A stretch of DNA of 64,000 nucleotides from Pseudomonas sp. MWU16-30317 (GTDB lineage: Bacteria > Pseudomonadota > Gammaproteobacteria > Pseudomonadales > Pseudomonadaceae): contig NZ_JAIWJA010000003.1 of NCBI RefSeq assembly GCF_020515695.1, positions 806,001 through 870,000 of the forward strand, in the 5' to 3' direction. This document shows positions 35,203 to 43,627 of this stretch, piece by piece; the first letter of the stretch is position 1, and each line of letters begins with the position of its first letter. A program made the position numbers and the translations under genes. The notes beneath the pieces are model-generated. The model ran no database searches and had not been told where the DNA came from. It saw only the letters and a list, made by a program, of their open reading frames with translations.

Positions 35203-36654
35203 ATGGCCAGTGTTCATGGAAAAGTTATCGAAGTGCTGCCGCCGTTAGTTGTCGATCTGGACGGCACCTTATTACGTTCGGATTTACTTCTGGAAACCGC
35301 CATGGCGTTCGTGCGCTCGCAGCCGACGCAAGTATTCAACATGCTGCTGTGGTTGCTCAAAGGCAAAGCGGCACTCAAGGAAGGGCTGGCTCTGGCCACC
35401 GACGTGGACGTCACGGTGCTGCCTTACGACCCGGTCGTGCTCGAGCGCATCGATGCCGCCCGTGCGGCCGGGCGCATGGTGGTGCTGGCCACCGCCAGCC
35501 ACCACAGCCTGGCCGAGCGTATCGCCGATCACCTCGGGGTGTTCGACGAGGTGTACGCAAGCGACGCCAAGCGCAACCTCAGCGCGCATCGCAAGCGCGA
35601 CCTGCTGGTGGCCAGCTATGGCGAAGGCGGTTTCGACTATATGGGCAATTCCCAGGACGACCTGTCGATCTGGCAGGCCTCGCGCCAGGCCATCGTGGTC
35701 AACCCCGAGGCCGGGGTCGAAAGCCGGGCCAAGGCCTATGGCAACGTCGAAGAAGTGATCCGCTCCAATCCGAGCGGGGTCAAGGTGTGGCTCAAGGCGC
35801 TGCGCATTCACCAGTGGATGAAAAACGCGCTGATCTTCGTGCCGCTGCTGGCCGCGCATCAGATCAATCGCCCCGATCAAGTGCTCAACGGGGTGCTGGC
35901 ATTTCTGTTTTTCGGCCTGTGCGCCTCCAGTGTCTACCTGCTCAACGACCTGCTCGACCTGGCCGATGATCGTCATCACAAGAGCAAGTGCAAGCGCCCA
36001 TTCGCCAGCGGCCGACTGTCGATCCAGACCGGGCTGATCGTGGTGCCGTCGCTGCTGATCATGTCGTTTACGGGCGCGGCGTTGTGGCTGCCCTGGCAAT
36101 TCAGCGCTGTGCTGGCGGCCTACTACGTGCTGACGCTGGGCTACTCGCTCTACCTCAAGCGGCAGATGACCTTCGACGTGATCGCCCTGGCCATGCTCTA
36201 CACCGCTCGGATCCTCGCCGGGGTCGCCGCCTTCAGCGTGCCGCTGACGTTCTGGATTCTGGCGTTTTCGATGTTCATGTTTCTCAGCCTGGCGCTGGTC
36301 AAACGCTATGCCGAGCTGCGCGATGCACGCTCTCGCGATGTGCTCGGGCAGACCCGCGGCCGCGGCTACTTTCCCGGTGACCTGGACATGATCGCCTCGC
36401 TGGGTGCGTCCTCCGGCTACTTGGCCGTGATGGTGCTGGCGCTGTACATCCACGACACCACCACCGCTGCGCAATACACCTTGCCCCACGTGATCTGGCT
36501 GGCGTGCCCGATGCTGCTGTTCTGGATCACCCGGGTATGGATGCTCACCCACCGCGGGCTGATGAACGACGACCCGGTGGTGTTCGCCATCCGCGACCGC
36601 ATCAGTCAGGTCATCGGCGCCATGCTGTGCCTGGTTTTCTGGATCGCAGCATGA
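35203..36654 (+). CDS. HAD phosphatase-UbiA prenyltransferase fusion (polyprenyl-phosphate phosphoribosyltransferase-like)
   Basis: 483 residues in two parts. Residues about 12-190 are a HAD-superfamily hydrolase: VVDLDGTLLRSD nucleophile motif, VVLATASHHSL and MGNSQDDLSIWQ acidic motif. Residues about 200-483 are a UbiA-type polytopic transferase: LRIHQWMKNALIFVPLLAAH, SVYLLNDLLDLADDRHHKSK and KRPFASGRLS, matching the NDxxDxxxDRxHxxKxxRP signature of decaprenyl-phosphate 5-phosphoribosyltransferases. The fusion would both attach phosphoribose to a polyprenyl phosphate and remove the 5'-phosphate. First gene of a five-gene operon; its stop overlaps the next start (ATGA). Confidence 0.87.
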   Translation: MASVHGKVIEVLPPLVVDLDGTLLRSDLLLETAMAFVRSQPTQVFNMLLWLLKGKAALKEGLALATDVDVTVLPYDPVVLERIDAARAAGRMVVLATASHHSLAERIADHLGVFDEVYASDAKRNLSAHRKRDLLVASYGEGGFDYMGNSQDDLSIWQASRQAIVVNPEAGVESRAKAYGNVEEVIRSNPSGVKVWLKALRIHQWMKNALIFVPLLAAHQINRPDQVLNGVLAFLFFGLCASSVYLLNDLLDLADDRHHKSKCKRPFASGRLSIQTGLIVVPSLLIMSFTGAALWLPWQFSAVLAAYYVLTLGYSLYLKRQMTFDVIALAMLYTARILAGVAAFSVPLTFWILAFSMFMFLSLALVKRYAELRDARSRDVLGQTRGRGYFPGDLDMIASLGASSGYLAVMVLALYIHDTTTAAQYTLPHVIWLACPMLLFWITRVWMLTHRGLMNDDPVVFAIRDRISQVIGAMLCLVFWIAA

Positions 36655-37967
36655 GCGCCGACCTGTATTCGTGGGGGCGTTTCCCGCTGCTGCCGCAACG
36701 GGGCCATAGCGTCAGTTGGCGTGACGAGCTGCCCGCGCAGCTCGAGCGGGTCGTGGCCCAGCACCGTATGACCCTACCGTACGGCAATGGTCGCAGCTAT
36801 GGCGACAGCTGCCTGGCATCCAGCAACGAGGTGCTGCAGATACGCTCCCTCGATCGCCTGATCGAGGCGGACTGGAGCCAGGGCGAGGTCTTGGTGGAAG
36901 CGGGCATGACCCTCGCCGAGCTGCTGGCGCTGGCGATCCCGCGCGGCTGGTTTTTGCCGGTGACGCCCGGCACCCAGTTCGCCACCGTCGGTGGCGCTAT
37001 CGCCAACGACGTGCATGGCAAGAACCACCACCGGCGCGGCACCTTCGCCCATTACGTGGCGAGCTTCGGCCTGCTGCGCCACGGCGAAGCACCGCTGCAG
37101 TGTTCGCTGGAGGAGAACGCCGAGTTGTTCGCCGCCACCCTCGGCGGCCTCGGCCTGACCGGGCTGGTGAGCTGGGCCAGGCTGCGGTTGATGCCGATCA
37201 AGGCCAGCCAGATCGACACCACCGTGGTGCGCTTCGCCAACCTCGACGAGTTCTTCGCGTTGTCCAATGAACTCGACGAGGCGCACGAATACAGCGTGGC
37301 CTGGATCGACTGCCTGGCCAAGGGCAAGGACACCGGCCGCGGTGTGTTCATCGTCGGCGACCATGCCCGTTACGGGTCTTTGGAGGTCAGTAGTCGCCCG
37401 CGCCTGCAGGTGCCGCTGACGCCACCGGTTTCGCTGATCAACAACCTGTCGCTGCGCGCGTTCAACTCGCTGTACTGGCGCGTGCATCCGCAACAGCGCA
37501 CGCAACGGCGCAGCGCCTACGAGCCGTTCTTCTATCCGCTGGACCGGCTGCTGAACTGGAACCGCATCTACGGGCGCAAGGGTTTTCAGCAGTACCAATG
37601 CGTTATCCCCGATGCCGACGCCCGCGATGGCATGGCCGAGTTGTTGGCGGCCATCGCGGCGGCGGGGCAGGGCTCGTTCCTGGCGGTGCTCAAACGCTGC
37701 GGCGATATGCCGTCGCCCGGGCTGCTGTCGTTTCCCATGGCCGGGACTTCGCTGGCGCTGGATTTTCCTCAGTCGGACGCGCTTGAACAGCAGCTGTTTC
37801 CGCGTCTGGATGCCATCGTCCGCCAGGCTGGCGGACGCCTGTATCCAGCCAAGGACGCGCACATGAGCGGCAGCGATTTTCGTCATGCCTACCCCGCGTG
37901 GGAGCGCCTCGAAGCGCTGCGCGACCCCACTTTGATGTCCCGTTTCTGGAAGAGAGTCATCTTATGA
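36651..37967 (+). CDS. FAD-linked oxidase, DprE1-like
   Basis: 438-residue VAO-fold oxidase, homologous to mycobacterial decaprenylphosphoryl-ribose 2'-oxidase. FAD region LPYGNGRSYGDS, then TVGGAIANDVHGKNHHRRGT with the conserved HGKNHH. C-terminal LSFPMAGTSLALDFP and GGRLYPAKDAHMS, with the active-site Lys, align with DprE1. The position equal to the benzothiazinone-reactive Cys387 is Ala. It would oxidise the polyprenyl-ribose 2'-hydroxyl as the first half of epimerisation to arabinose. Starts by ATGA overlap with the upstream gene. Confidence 0.88.
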   Translation: MSADLYSWGRFPLLPQRGHSVSWRDELPAQLERVVAQHRMTLPYGNGRSYGDSCLASSNEVLQIRSLDRLIEADWSQGEVLVEAGMTLAELLALAIPRGWFLPVTPGTQFATVGGAIANDVHGKNHHRRGTFAHYVASFGLLRHGEAPLQCSLEENAELFAATLGGLGLTGLVSWARLRLMPIKASQIDTTVVRFANLDEFFALSNELDEAHEYSVAWIDCLAKGKDTGRGVFIVGDHARYGSLEVSSRPRLQVPLTPPVSLINNLSLRAFNSLYWRVHPQQRTQRRSAYEPFFYPLDRLLNWNRIYGRKGFQQYQCVIPDADARDGMAELLAAIAAAGQGSFLAVLKRCGDMPSPGLLSFPMAGTSLALDFPQSDALEQQLFPRLDAIVRQAGGRLYPAKDAHMSGSDFRHAYPAWERLEALRDPTLMSRFWKRVIL

Positions 37968-38704
37968 AAAAGGTCCTGATCATCGGCGCTACCTCTGCCA
38001 TAGCGGCGTCGTGTGCGCGCCTGTGGGCTGGGGAGGGCAGCGAGTTTTTCCTGGTGGCGCGCAGTGCCGACAAGCTCCAGCAGACCGCCGCCGACCTGGC
38101 CGCGCGTGGCGCCGGGAGCATCCACCAGCATTTGATGGACGCCACCGATTACAGCGCTCATCCGCAGATGCTGGCCGACTGCATGGCCGCGCTGGGGCAG
38201 ATCGACATCGCCCTGATCGCCCACGGCACTTTGCCCGATCAGCAGGCCTGCGAGCGTGACGTGCAAGTGGCCCTGCAGGAGTTCGCCAACAACGGCACCT
38301 CGGTGATCGCGCTGCTGACCCTTATCGCCAATCAGCTGGAAATTCAGCGGTGCGGCACTCTGGCAGTGATCTCTTCGGTGGCGGGCGATCGCGGGCGGCC
38401 TTCGAACTATCTCTACGGTACCGCCAAGGCGGCGGTGTCGACGTTCTGTGAAGGCCTGCGCGCGCGGCTGTACAAGGTCGGCGTGCATGTGATCACCATC
38501 AAGCCAGGCTTCGTCGACACGCCGATGACTCAGGGGCTGCCGTTGCCGGCGCTGCTGGTGGCACGCCCGGCCGCAGTCGCCAAGCGCATCGTCGCCGGCA
38601 TCACCAGCAAGGTCGCGACCCTGTATACCCCCGGCTTTTGGGCGCTGATCATGCTGATCATCCGCGCCATCCCGCAACCGGTGTTCAAGAGGCTCAAGCT
38701 ATGA
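37964..38704 (+). CDS. SDR reductase, DprE2-like
   Basis: 246-residue short-chain dehydrogenase that would reduce the 2'-keto intermediate to polyprenylphosphoryl-arabinose. NAD(P) motif KKVLIIGATSAIAASCARLW, then ISSVAGDRGRPSNYLYGTAK with catalytic Ser, Tyr and Lys, and KPGFVDTPMTQGL. A hydrophobic C-terminus (FWALIMLIIRAIPQPVF) suggests membrane association, as in DprE2. ATGA overlaps with both neighbours. Confidence 0.88.
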   Translation: MKKVLIIGATSAIAASCARLWAGEGSEFFLVARSADKLQQTAADLAARGAGSIHQHLMDATDYSAHPQMLADCMAALGQIDIALIAHGTLPDQQACERDVQVALQEFANNGTSVIALLTLIANQLEIQRCGTLAVISSVAGDRGRPSNYLYGTAKAAVSTFCEGLRARLYKVGVHVITIKPGFVDTPMTQGLPLPALLVARPAAVAKRIVAGITSKVATLYTPGFWALIMLIIRAIPQPVFKRLKL

Positions 38705-39663
38705 CCCAGGCGTCCTACCTGTCGGGTTGGCGCTATCGGGCGGTGCTGCTCTCGGTGGTCGGCTCGGCGATCGGTTACCTGGCGTTCTCGCTGTGGGGTG
38801 GCTGGGCTGCAGTGAGTGCTGCGGTGGGCAAGGTCGGGCTCGGCGGTATTGTCATTGCGCTGCTGATGTCGTCGATCAACTACCTGCTGCGCTTCGGTCG
38901 CTGGCAGATCTACCTGGGCGTGATGGGCCACAAGATTCCCTGGCGCCCCAGCCTGCGCATTTATCTGGCGGGCTTCGCGCTCACCACCACGCCGGGCAAG
39001 GCCGGTGAGGCGCTGCGTGGGGTGTTGCTGAAGAGTTGGGGCGTGCCCTATCCGAAGAGCTTCGCGGCGTTCTTCAGCGAGCGGCTGTCGGACCTGTTCG
39101 CGGTCGTGCTGTTGACCCTGTTCGGGCTGACGCTGTACCCGGACGCACGGCCGATGATTTTTGTCGGCGTGGGCCTGGTGCTGGTGGGCTTCGCGGTGTT
39201 GTCGCAGCGTCGGCTGCTGGAGTCGGTCAAGCCACTGCTGGCGATGAGCGCGGGCAAGCTGGCGACCACGTTGCAGCACCTGCTGGAGATTCTGCTGGAG
39301 GCGCAACGCTGCCATCGCCTGAGCATTCTGCTGGGCGTGACCTGCCTCAGCGTGGTGGCCTGGAGCGCCGAGGCCGTGGCCTTTCATTGGCTGCTGCAAT
39401 GGATGGGCGCCGATGTGCCGCTGGCCTTCGCAGTGTTCGTTTATGCCCTGGCGATGCTGGCGGGCGCGATCAGTTTCATGCCCGGCGGGCTGGGCGGTGC
39501 CGAGGCGGTAATGGTCGCGCTGCTGATGTGGAAAGGCATGAGCGGCGCCGACGCGGTGGCGGCCACGGTGCTGATTCGCCTGGCGACGCTGTGGTTCGCC
39601 GTGGCGATCGGGGCATTGATGTTGTTCAGGTTCAAGACGACGGCGCAGTTGCAGCAATCGTGA
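38701..39663 (+). CDS. UPF0104/LPG-synthase-TM family membrane protein, candidate lipid-sugar flippase
   Basis: 320-residue polytopic protein with about eight helices. Family motifs are FALTTTPGKAGEALRGVLLK and ISFMPGGLGGAEAVMV (AglD/MprF-like transmembrane domain). Members move or use lipid-linked substrates; here, between lipid-sugar synthesis and a GT-C-like transferase, a flippase role is inferred. Start ATG 38701 overlaps the SDR stop, preferred to an upstream frame extension. Confidence 0.82.
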   Translation: MTQASYLSGWRYRAVLLSVVGSAIGYLAFSLWGGWAAVSAAVGKVGLGGIVIALLMSSINYLLRFGRWQIYLGVMGHKIPWRPSLRIYLAGFALTTTPGKAGEALRGVLLKSWGVPYPKSFAAFFSERLSDLFAVVLLTLFGLTLYPDARPMIFVGVGLVLVGFAVLSQRRLLESVKPLLAMSAGKLATTLQHLLEILLEAQRCHRLSILLGVTCLSVVAWSAEAVAFHWLLQWMGADVPLAFAVFVYALAMLAGAISFMPGGLGGAEAVMVALLMWKGMSGADAVAATVLIRLATLWFAVAIGALMLFRFKTTAQLQQS

Positions 39664-39688
39664 TCATCAATCGTTGGAGGAGGCCGTG

Positions 39689-41146
39689 ATGGTCCCAGAT
39701 AAGAGCAGGTATTTTTCGGGGCCCGTGCCCCTGTTATTGCTGGCTGCAGTGATTCTCGCAAGCTTCCTCGCGTCCAGCGGGCCGATCCAGTGGATGGACA
39801 ACGGCATGTTCCTGGCCGATGCCACTACCGGGCAGTATTTCGCCCAATCGTTGGGCCCGCTCGATCATCCGCTGTACCAGTTTTTCAATACCGTCTTCTA
39901 TAAGGTTTTCGGCTCCTCGCAGTTGCTGAGCCTGCTCAATTCGATGTTGCTGATTCCAGTGGCGGCGTCGATCTTCTGGTTGAGCCGCAGCCTGGGAGCG
40001 TCGCGCAACCTGGCCTTGCTGGCGGGAGCGGTGACCGTGACCGCCCATGGCGTGTTCTGGATCTCGACCAAGGCCGAGGTTTACATCTTTCACATGCTCT
40101 TCGTGCTGCTGGCCTACGGCGTGGCGTTCGACCTGCGCCTCAAGGTCAGCGACTACACACGCCTGGGCATCATCGGCCTGCTGACCGGCATGGCCGGCAG
40201 CATTCATCAGTTGACCTTTATTGTGTTGCTGCCTCTGTACGTGCAGTTGCTGATGCAGTACCGCGGCCGCACCCTGATGACCGTGCCGGGCTTTGCCATC
40301 GGTTTTTTCAGCGCCTATCCGGGCATGCTCCATGACCTCGGCTCGGGCATGAACCTGATCGAGATCGTACGCCACTACCTGACCGGCGCCGAGGCGAGCA
40401 AAGCCGACGTCAATTGGGAAGGCAGCATGTTTCGGTTCGACGAAATGTGGCACGAGAAAAACTCGGTGATGATCCTCCTCCTGTCGCTGATAGGCCCGCA
40501 GCTGCTGGGGCTGGTGATGATGCCCAAAGACCGTCGCCAGCGCGTGCTGTGGGCGGCGGTGCTGTTGAACTTCATCTTTGCGGTGCCCTATAACGTCACC
40601 GACCGTTTTACCTTCTTTTTGCCGGGCATTGCCTTGGCCGCGATCCTGGGGGTGATGCGTTTGAAGGAATTGCTGCCGGAGCGTCGCGTCAGTGCGACCG
40701 TGCTCAATCTGTCGGTGTTTACCTGCCCGGCCGCCTTGTTGTTCGCCTGGGTGCTGTATGACGGTGGCCTGATCAAGTTGCCGGTGCATACCGAGGCGCT
40801 ACCGTACCGCAACGACATTCACTACTTCATGGTGCCCTACCTGCGCGATCGGTCGGCGCAGCAGTTTGTCGAGCAATACGAAGTCACGGCGCCTGCCGGT
40901 GCGCTGATCGTCTCCGACTGGACGCCCATGGGCGCGCTGCGTTCCGCCCAGGCGGCCGGCCAGTTGCAGGGCCGCACGCTGGCATCCTGCGAAACCAACG
41001 AGGACATGAGCCGCTTCGTCAATGGCGCCGGGGCGTTTTTGCCGCGCACCAGTTATTGCGAGAAGGTGCTGGCCAAGTACGCGCTGGACAAGCGCGAGGT
41101 GGGCTACCGGTTGCAGGACAAGACTGTGGTGGTGCAAAACCCTTAG
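39689..41146 (+). CDS. DUF2723/GT-C-like multispanning glycosyltransferase
   Basis: 485-residue membrane protein with about ten helices and a periplasmic C-terminal segment. The first loop, SSGPIQWMDNGMFLADATTG, carries an acidic residue where GT-C enzymes place the catalytic Asp/Glu; LGPLDHPLYQFFNTVF resembles DUF2723. It would use the polyprenyl-linked pentose made by the preceding genes to glycosylate a periplasmic acceptor. GGAGGAGG five bases before ATG 39689 decides the start over an upstream TTG. Acceptor unknown. Confidence 0.78.
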   Translation: MVPDKSRYFSGPVPLLLLAAVILASFLASSGPIQWMDNGMFLADATTGQYFAQSLGPLDHPLYQFFNTVFYKVFGSSQLLSLLNSMLLIPVAASIFWLSRSLGASRNLALLAGAVTVTAHGVFWISTKAEVYIFHMLFVLLAYGVAFDLRLKVSDYTRLGIIGLLTGMAGSIHQLTFIVLLPLYVQLLMQYRGRTLMTVPGFAIGFFSAYPGMLHDLGSGMNLIEIVRHYLTGAEASKADVNWEGSMFRFDEMWHEKNSVMILLLSLIGPQLLGLVMMPKDRRQRVLWAAVLLNFIFAVPYNVTDRFTFFLPGIALAAILGVMRLKELLPERRVSATVLNLSVFTCPAALLFAWVLYDGGLIKLPVHTEALPYRNDIHYFMVPYLRDRSAQQFVEQYEVTAPAGALIVSDWTPMGALRSAQAAGQLQGRTLASCETNEDMSRFVNGAGAFLPRTSYCEKVLAKYALDKREVGYRLQDKTVVVQNP

Positions 41147-41316
41147 GCTGGCGCCAGCCGGTAACGGGTGCTGCGTCTGCCGCCGGGCAGGCGCAGTAGG
41201 CCAATTGGGATGTTGCCAGATCAAGTCTGGGAGCAGCATTGCAGGTCACTCTGAGGGGACTGAGCCGATTGTAGGTTTATTCGGCTCACCTGCTGCACAG
41301 CTATCATTGTTGCTGG
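41147..41316. other. Convergent intergenic with two stem-loops
   Basis: Strong hairpin at 41171-41196 (CTGCGTCTGCC/GGCAGGCGCAG, one wobble) and a second at 41261-41288 (TGAGCCGA/TCGGCTCA, 12-base loop). Neither is followed by a clear T-run. They probably help end transcription from both sides. The palindrome GGCTGGCGCCAGCC is at 41149-41162. Confidence 0.5.
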
Positions 41317-42279
41317 TCACTGCACGCGAGCGGACGCGGTCTTGAGAGAGTATTGAGCGGTGATCGGCCTGTTGCAGATGATGATGCCCGCAATAATCAG
41401 CGCGCCCCCCATAACGGTGGCTGCGTTGACTCGCTCACCGAGCAATAGCGCGCCCAGCAGTACCGCCGTTAGCGGGTTGAGCGCAATGAACACCCCGGCG
41501 CGGGTGGCGCCAATCTGTTCAATGCCCTTGTAATACCAGATGTATGCCAATGCTGAACCGACCGCCCCCAGATACAACAGACTGGCAAATTCGCTCGACG
41601 TCAGCATGCGTAACGACACTTCATTTAATTGACCCGTGACGATAGCGGTCGCGGTGAGCATGGCAGCTCCGGCAAAGATGGAATAGGTCACTGTATGCAA
41701 TGCGCCGATATCCTTGACGACCGACTTCCCAAATACGCTGAAGGCCACCCAGCTGAGCACGCAGCCAAAAATCAACAGGTCACCACGCCAATCGCTTTTA
41801 TCCACAACCAGCGTGCTGGAAGACTTGTTGAGAATCACTACAGCGGCGCCTATCAGGCAAAGCGCGATGCCTGCGGATTTCAAGGCAGGCAGCTTCTCCC
41901 GAAAAAATAGATAAGAGAACAGAGCCATGACGGCAGGGTTCAGCGCGACGATCAGCGACGCGCGGGAGGCCGCTGTGTAATGCAGCCCGTAAAAGAAACA
42001 CAAGTTGTAGGTATAAATCCCACAAAATCCCAGCCCGATGATTTTGATCAGTTGCGGCCGATTCAGCTTTACGAAGCCCTTCCTGGTGACCACCAAAAAC
42101 ACAGCGAGCGTGATTCCAGCAAGCATGAATCTGAGACTGGCAGCCAACAGCGCAGGTGTGTCCGCAGAGAGATAACGGCCAGCCACAAAGGTACCGCCCC
42201 AAATCATGGCAACGAGAGAAAGCTTGAGGTAGGTGAGGCTCGCGGATGTGGGAACTCCGCGCGATGGCTTGGCTGTCAT
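41317..42279 (-). CDS. EamA/DMT-family transporter
   Basis: 320-residue inner-membrane exporter of the drug/metabolite transporter superfamily with ten predicted helices in two EamA repeats: SLVAMIWGGTFVAGRYLSAD, ASLIVALNPAVMALFSYLFF, then YLGAVGSALAYIWYYKGIEQ and FIALNPLTAVLLGALLLGER. ATG 42279 is chosen because it overlaps the stop of a 16-codon leader with a strong ribosome site; in-frame ATG 42315 lacks one. Divergent from a LysR gene, which probably controls it. The substrate is unknown; many relatives export amino acids. Confidence 0.88.
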   Translation of the reverse strand: MTAKPSRGVPTSASLTYLKLSLVAMIWGGTFVAGRYLSADTPALLAASLRFMLAGITLAVFLVVTRKGFVKLNRPQLIKIIGLGFCGIYTYNLCFFYGLHYTAASRASLIVALNPAVMALFSYLFFREKLPALKSAGIALCLIGAAVVILNKSSSTLVVDKSDWRGDLLIFGCVLSWVAFSVFGKSVVKDIGALHTVTYSIFAGAAMLTATAIVTGQLNEVSLRMLTSSEFASLLYLGAVGSALAYIWYYKGIEQIGATRAGVFIALNPLTAVLLGALLLGERVNAATVMGGALIIAGIIICNRPITAQYSLKTASARVQ

Positions 42280-42326
42280 GTTGGCCACAGTGCCGAAATG
42301 CCGTCGGTCATCCATTGAGTAACCAT
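42276..42326 (-). CDS. 16-residue leader peptide coupled to the DMT transporter
   Basis: Reads MVTQWMTDGISALWPT. AGAGGAAG lies five bases before the ATG at 42326, the best Shine-Dalgarno sequence in the locus. Its TGA overlaps the transporter ATG as ATGA, which argues for translational coupling. Two Trp among 16 residues raise the possibility of sensing by ribosome stalling, but no attenuator stem is evident. Confidence 0.55.
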   Translation of the reverse strand: MVTQWMTDGISALWPT

Positions 42327-42418
42327 AAACTTCCTCTGATCTAAGCGAGCTAGCGGAGCAGGCCTGTTTCGTTATGCCTGTTTCATCTATGCTTACGCAC
42401 ATTCATGGTCATACGGAA

Positions 42419-42434
42419 ATGAGTGATTACTCAT
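42419..42434. promoter_or_regulatory. Palindrome before the divergent LysR gene, candidate operator
   Basis: ATGAGTGATTACTCAT, six-base arms with a four-base centre, lies ten bases upstream of the LysR start. It is the only clear dyad in the divergent spacer and a candidate autoregulatory LTTR site, though its T-to-A spacing (12) differs by one from the classical T-N11-A. Confidence 0.45.
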
Positions 42435-42443
42435 GGTTAAGCA

Positions 42444-43319
42444 ATGACGCTGACCCAACTGGAAATTTTTGTAGCCGTCGCGCAGCGTCGTGGTTTTACG
42501 CTCGCGGCCGCACACCTGAAGATATCCCAGTCGGCGGTTTCCCATGCTATCAAGGCACTCGAGCTGGAGTGGGGAGTCGAGTTGCTGCGCCGGCATCACG
42601 GTCAGATCGAATTGACCGATATCGGGGCGCGTTTGCTTCAACGCGTGCAACCGATGCTGGGGCTAGCGGATGCCATCGTGCAGGATGCCAGCGATGCTCG
42701 CAGTATGAAGCTCGGCACTCTGCGTATCGGTTCATTTGGTCCGACCTCGTCGCAACGCCTACTGCCGCGGATTCTCGCGGATTACCGTCATCTATATCCC
42801 GGTATTGAAATCCATGTGAGCGAAGGGCCTGATCGTCAGGTGATCGAGTGGCTGTTGGACAGAGAGGTGGATGTAGGCTTTGTTACTTTGCCCGAAACAC
42901 AGTTTGACACTTGGCCGTTGATCGAGGACCAAATGGTCGCTTTGCTGCCAACTGCACATCCGCACGCAGCTCAACAAAGCGTCACGTTGGACGACTTGTG
43001 TGTCGATCCCTTTGTGCTCACTGAGGCCGGTTCTTCAGAGCTCGTTTCCCGGCTCTTTGCTGCCGCCAAGCTGGAACCCCGTGTCCGTTACCGCACCTCT
43101 CAGCTGATGAGTACCTTGGCTGCGGTCACGCGTGGGGATGGAGTGACGATCGTGGCCGAGTCCTCTTTGCCTGAAGACCGTGACGCGCCTTACTTGGTCA
43201 AACCGCTGAATCCTCCGATTAAACGTCAGGTAGGAATAGCGGTGCTGGATCGGAGCCAGACTAGCGCTGCCACTGAAATATTCATTGGGTTGGCGCTGAA
43301 GCTCTTTGCGCAGCCCTGA
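42444..43319 (+). CDS. LysR-family regulator, divergent from the DMT transporter
   Basis: 291-residue LTTR. HTH at residues about 1-60 (MTLTQLEIFVAVAQRRGFTL, then LKISQSAVSHAIKALELEWG). Effector domain from about residue 88 (LGTLRIGSFGPTSSQRLLPR). Divergent arrangement with the transporter at 41317-42279 is the classic layout for a regulator of an exporter gene. Third-position GC is lower than in neighbouring housekeeping genes, which hints at more recent acquisition of this pair. Confidence 0.92.
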   Translation: MTLTQLEIFVAVAQRRGFTLAAAHLKISQSAVSHAIKALELEWGVELLRRHHGQIELTDIGARLLQRVQPMLGLADAIVQDASDARSMKLGTLRIGSFGPTSSQRLLPRILADYRHLYPGIEIHVSEGPDRQVIEWLLDREVDVGFVTLPETQFDTWPLIEDQMVALLPTAHPHAAQQSVTLDDLCVDPFVLTEAGSSELVSRLFAAAKLEPRVRYRTSQLMSTLAAVTRGDGVTIVAESSLPEDRDAPYLVKPLNPPIKRQVGIAVLDRSQTSAATEIFIGLALKLFAQP

Positions 43320-43500
43320 GTGGATACCACTCAGGGAGGTCTTTCGTGAGCGAAAGGTGCCCGTAGGTACAATCGTCAGCTTAAGGGCGCGAGGTGGCTT
43401 ATATGCACGTAACTTTCTGGGGCAGACTGCACTGCATGAAGAAGTCAGGACGGCTCCCGGAAATACCGAAGGATGTCACCGCGGCAGGATCAACAGAAAA

Positions 43501-43527
43501 GCAAAAAAAACCGCGCAATTGCGCGGC
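43501..43527 (-). terminator. Terminator after the tRNA gene
   Basis: Perfect palindrome CCGCGCAATTGCGCGG at 43511-43526 followed on the minus strand by eight T. It lies 12 bases past the tRNA 3' end and ends the rmcA-tRNA transcription direction. Confidence 0.88.
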
Positions 43528-43538
43528 TTTGGAGATAG

Positions 43539-43612
<74 letters not shown>

Positions 43613-43627
43613 CCAGTAGGTCGCGGA

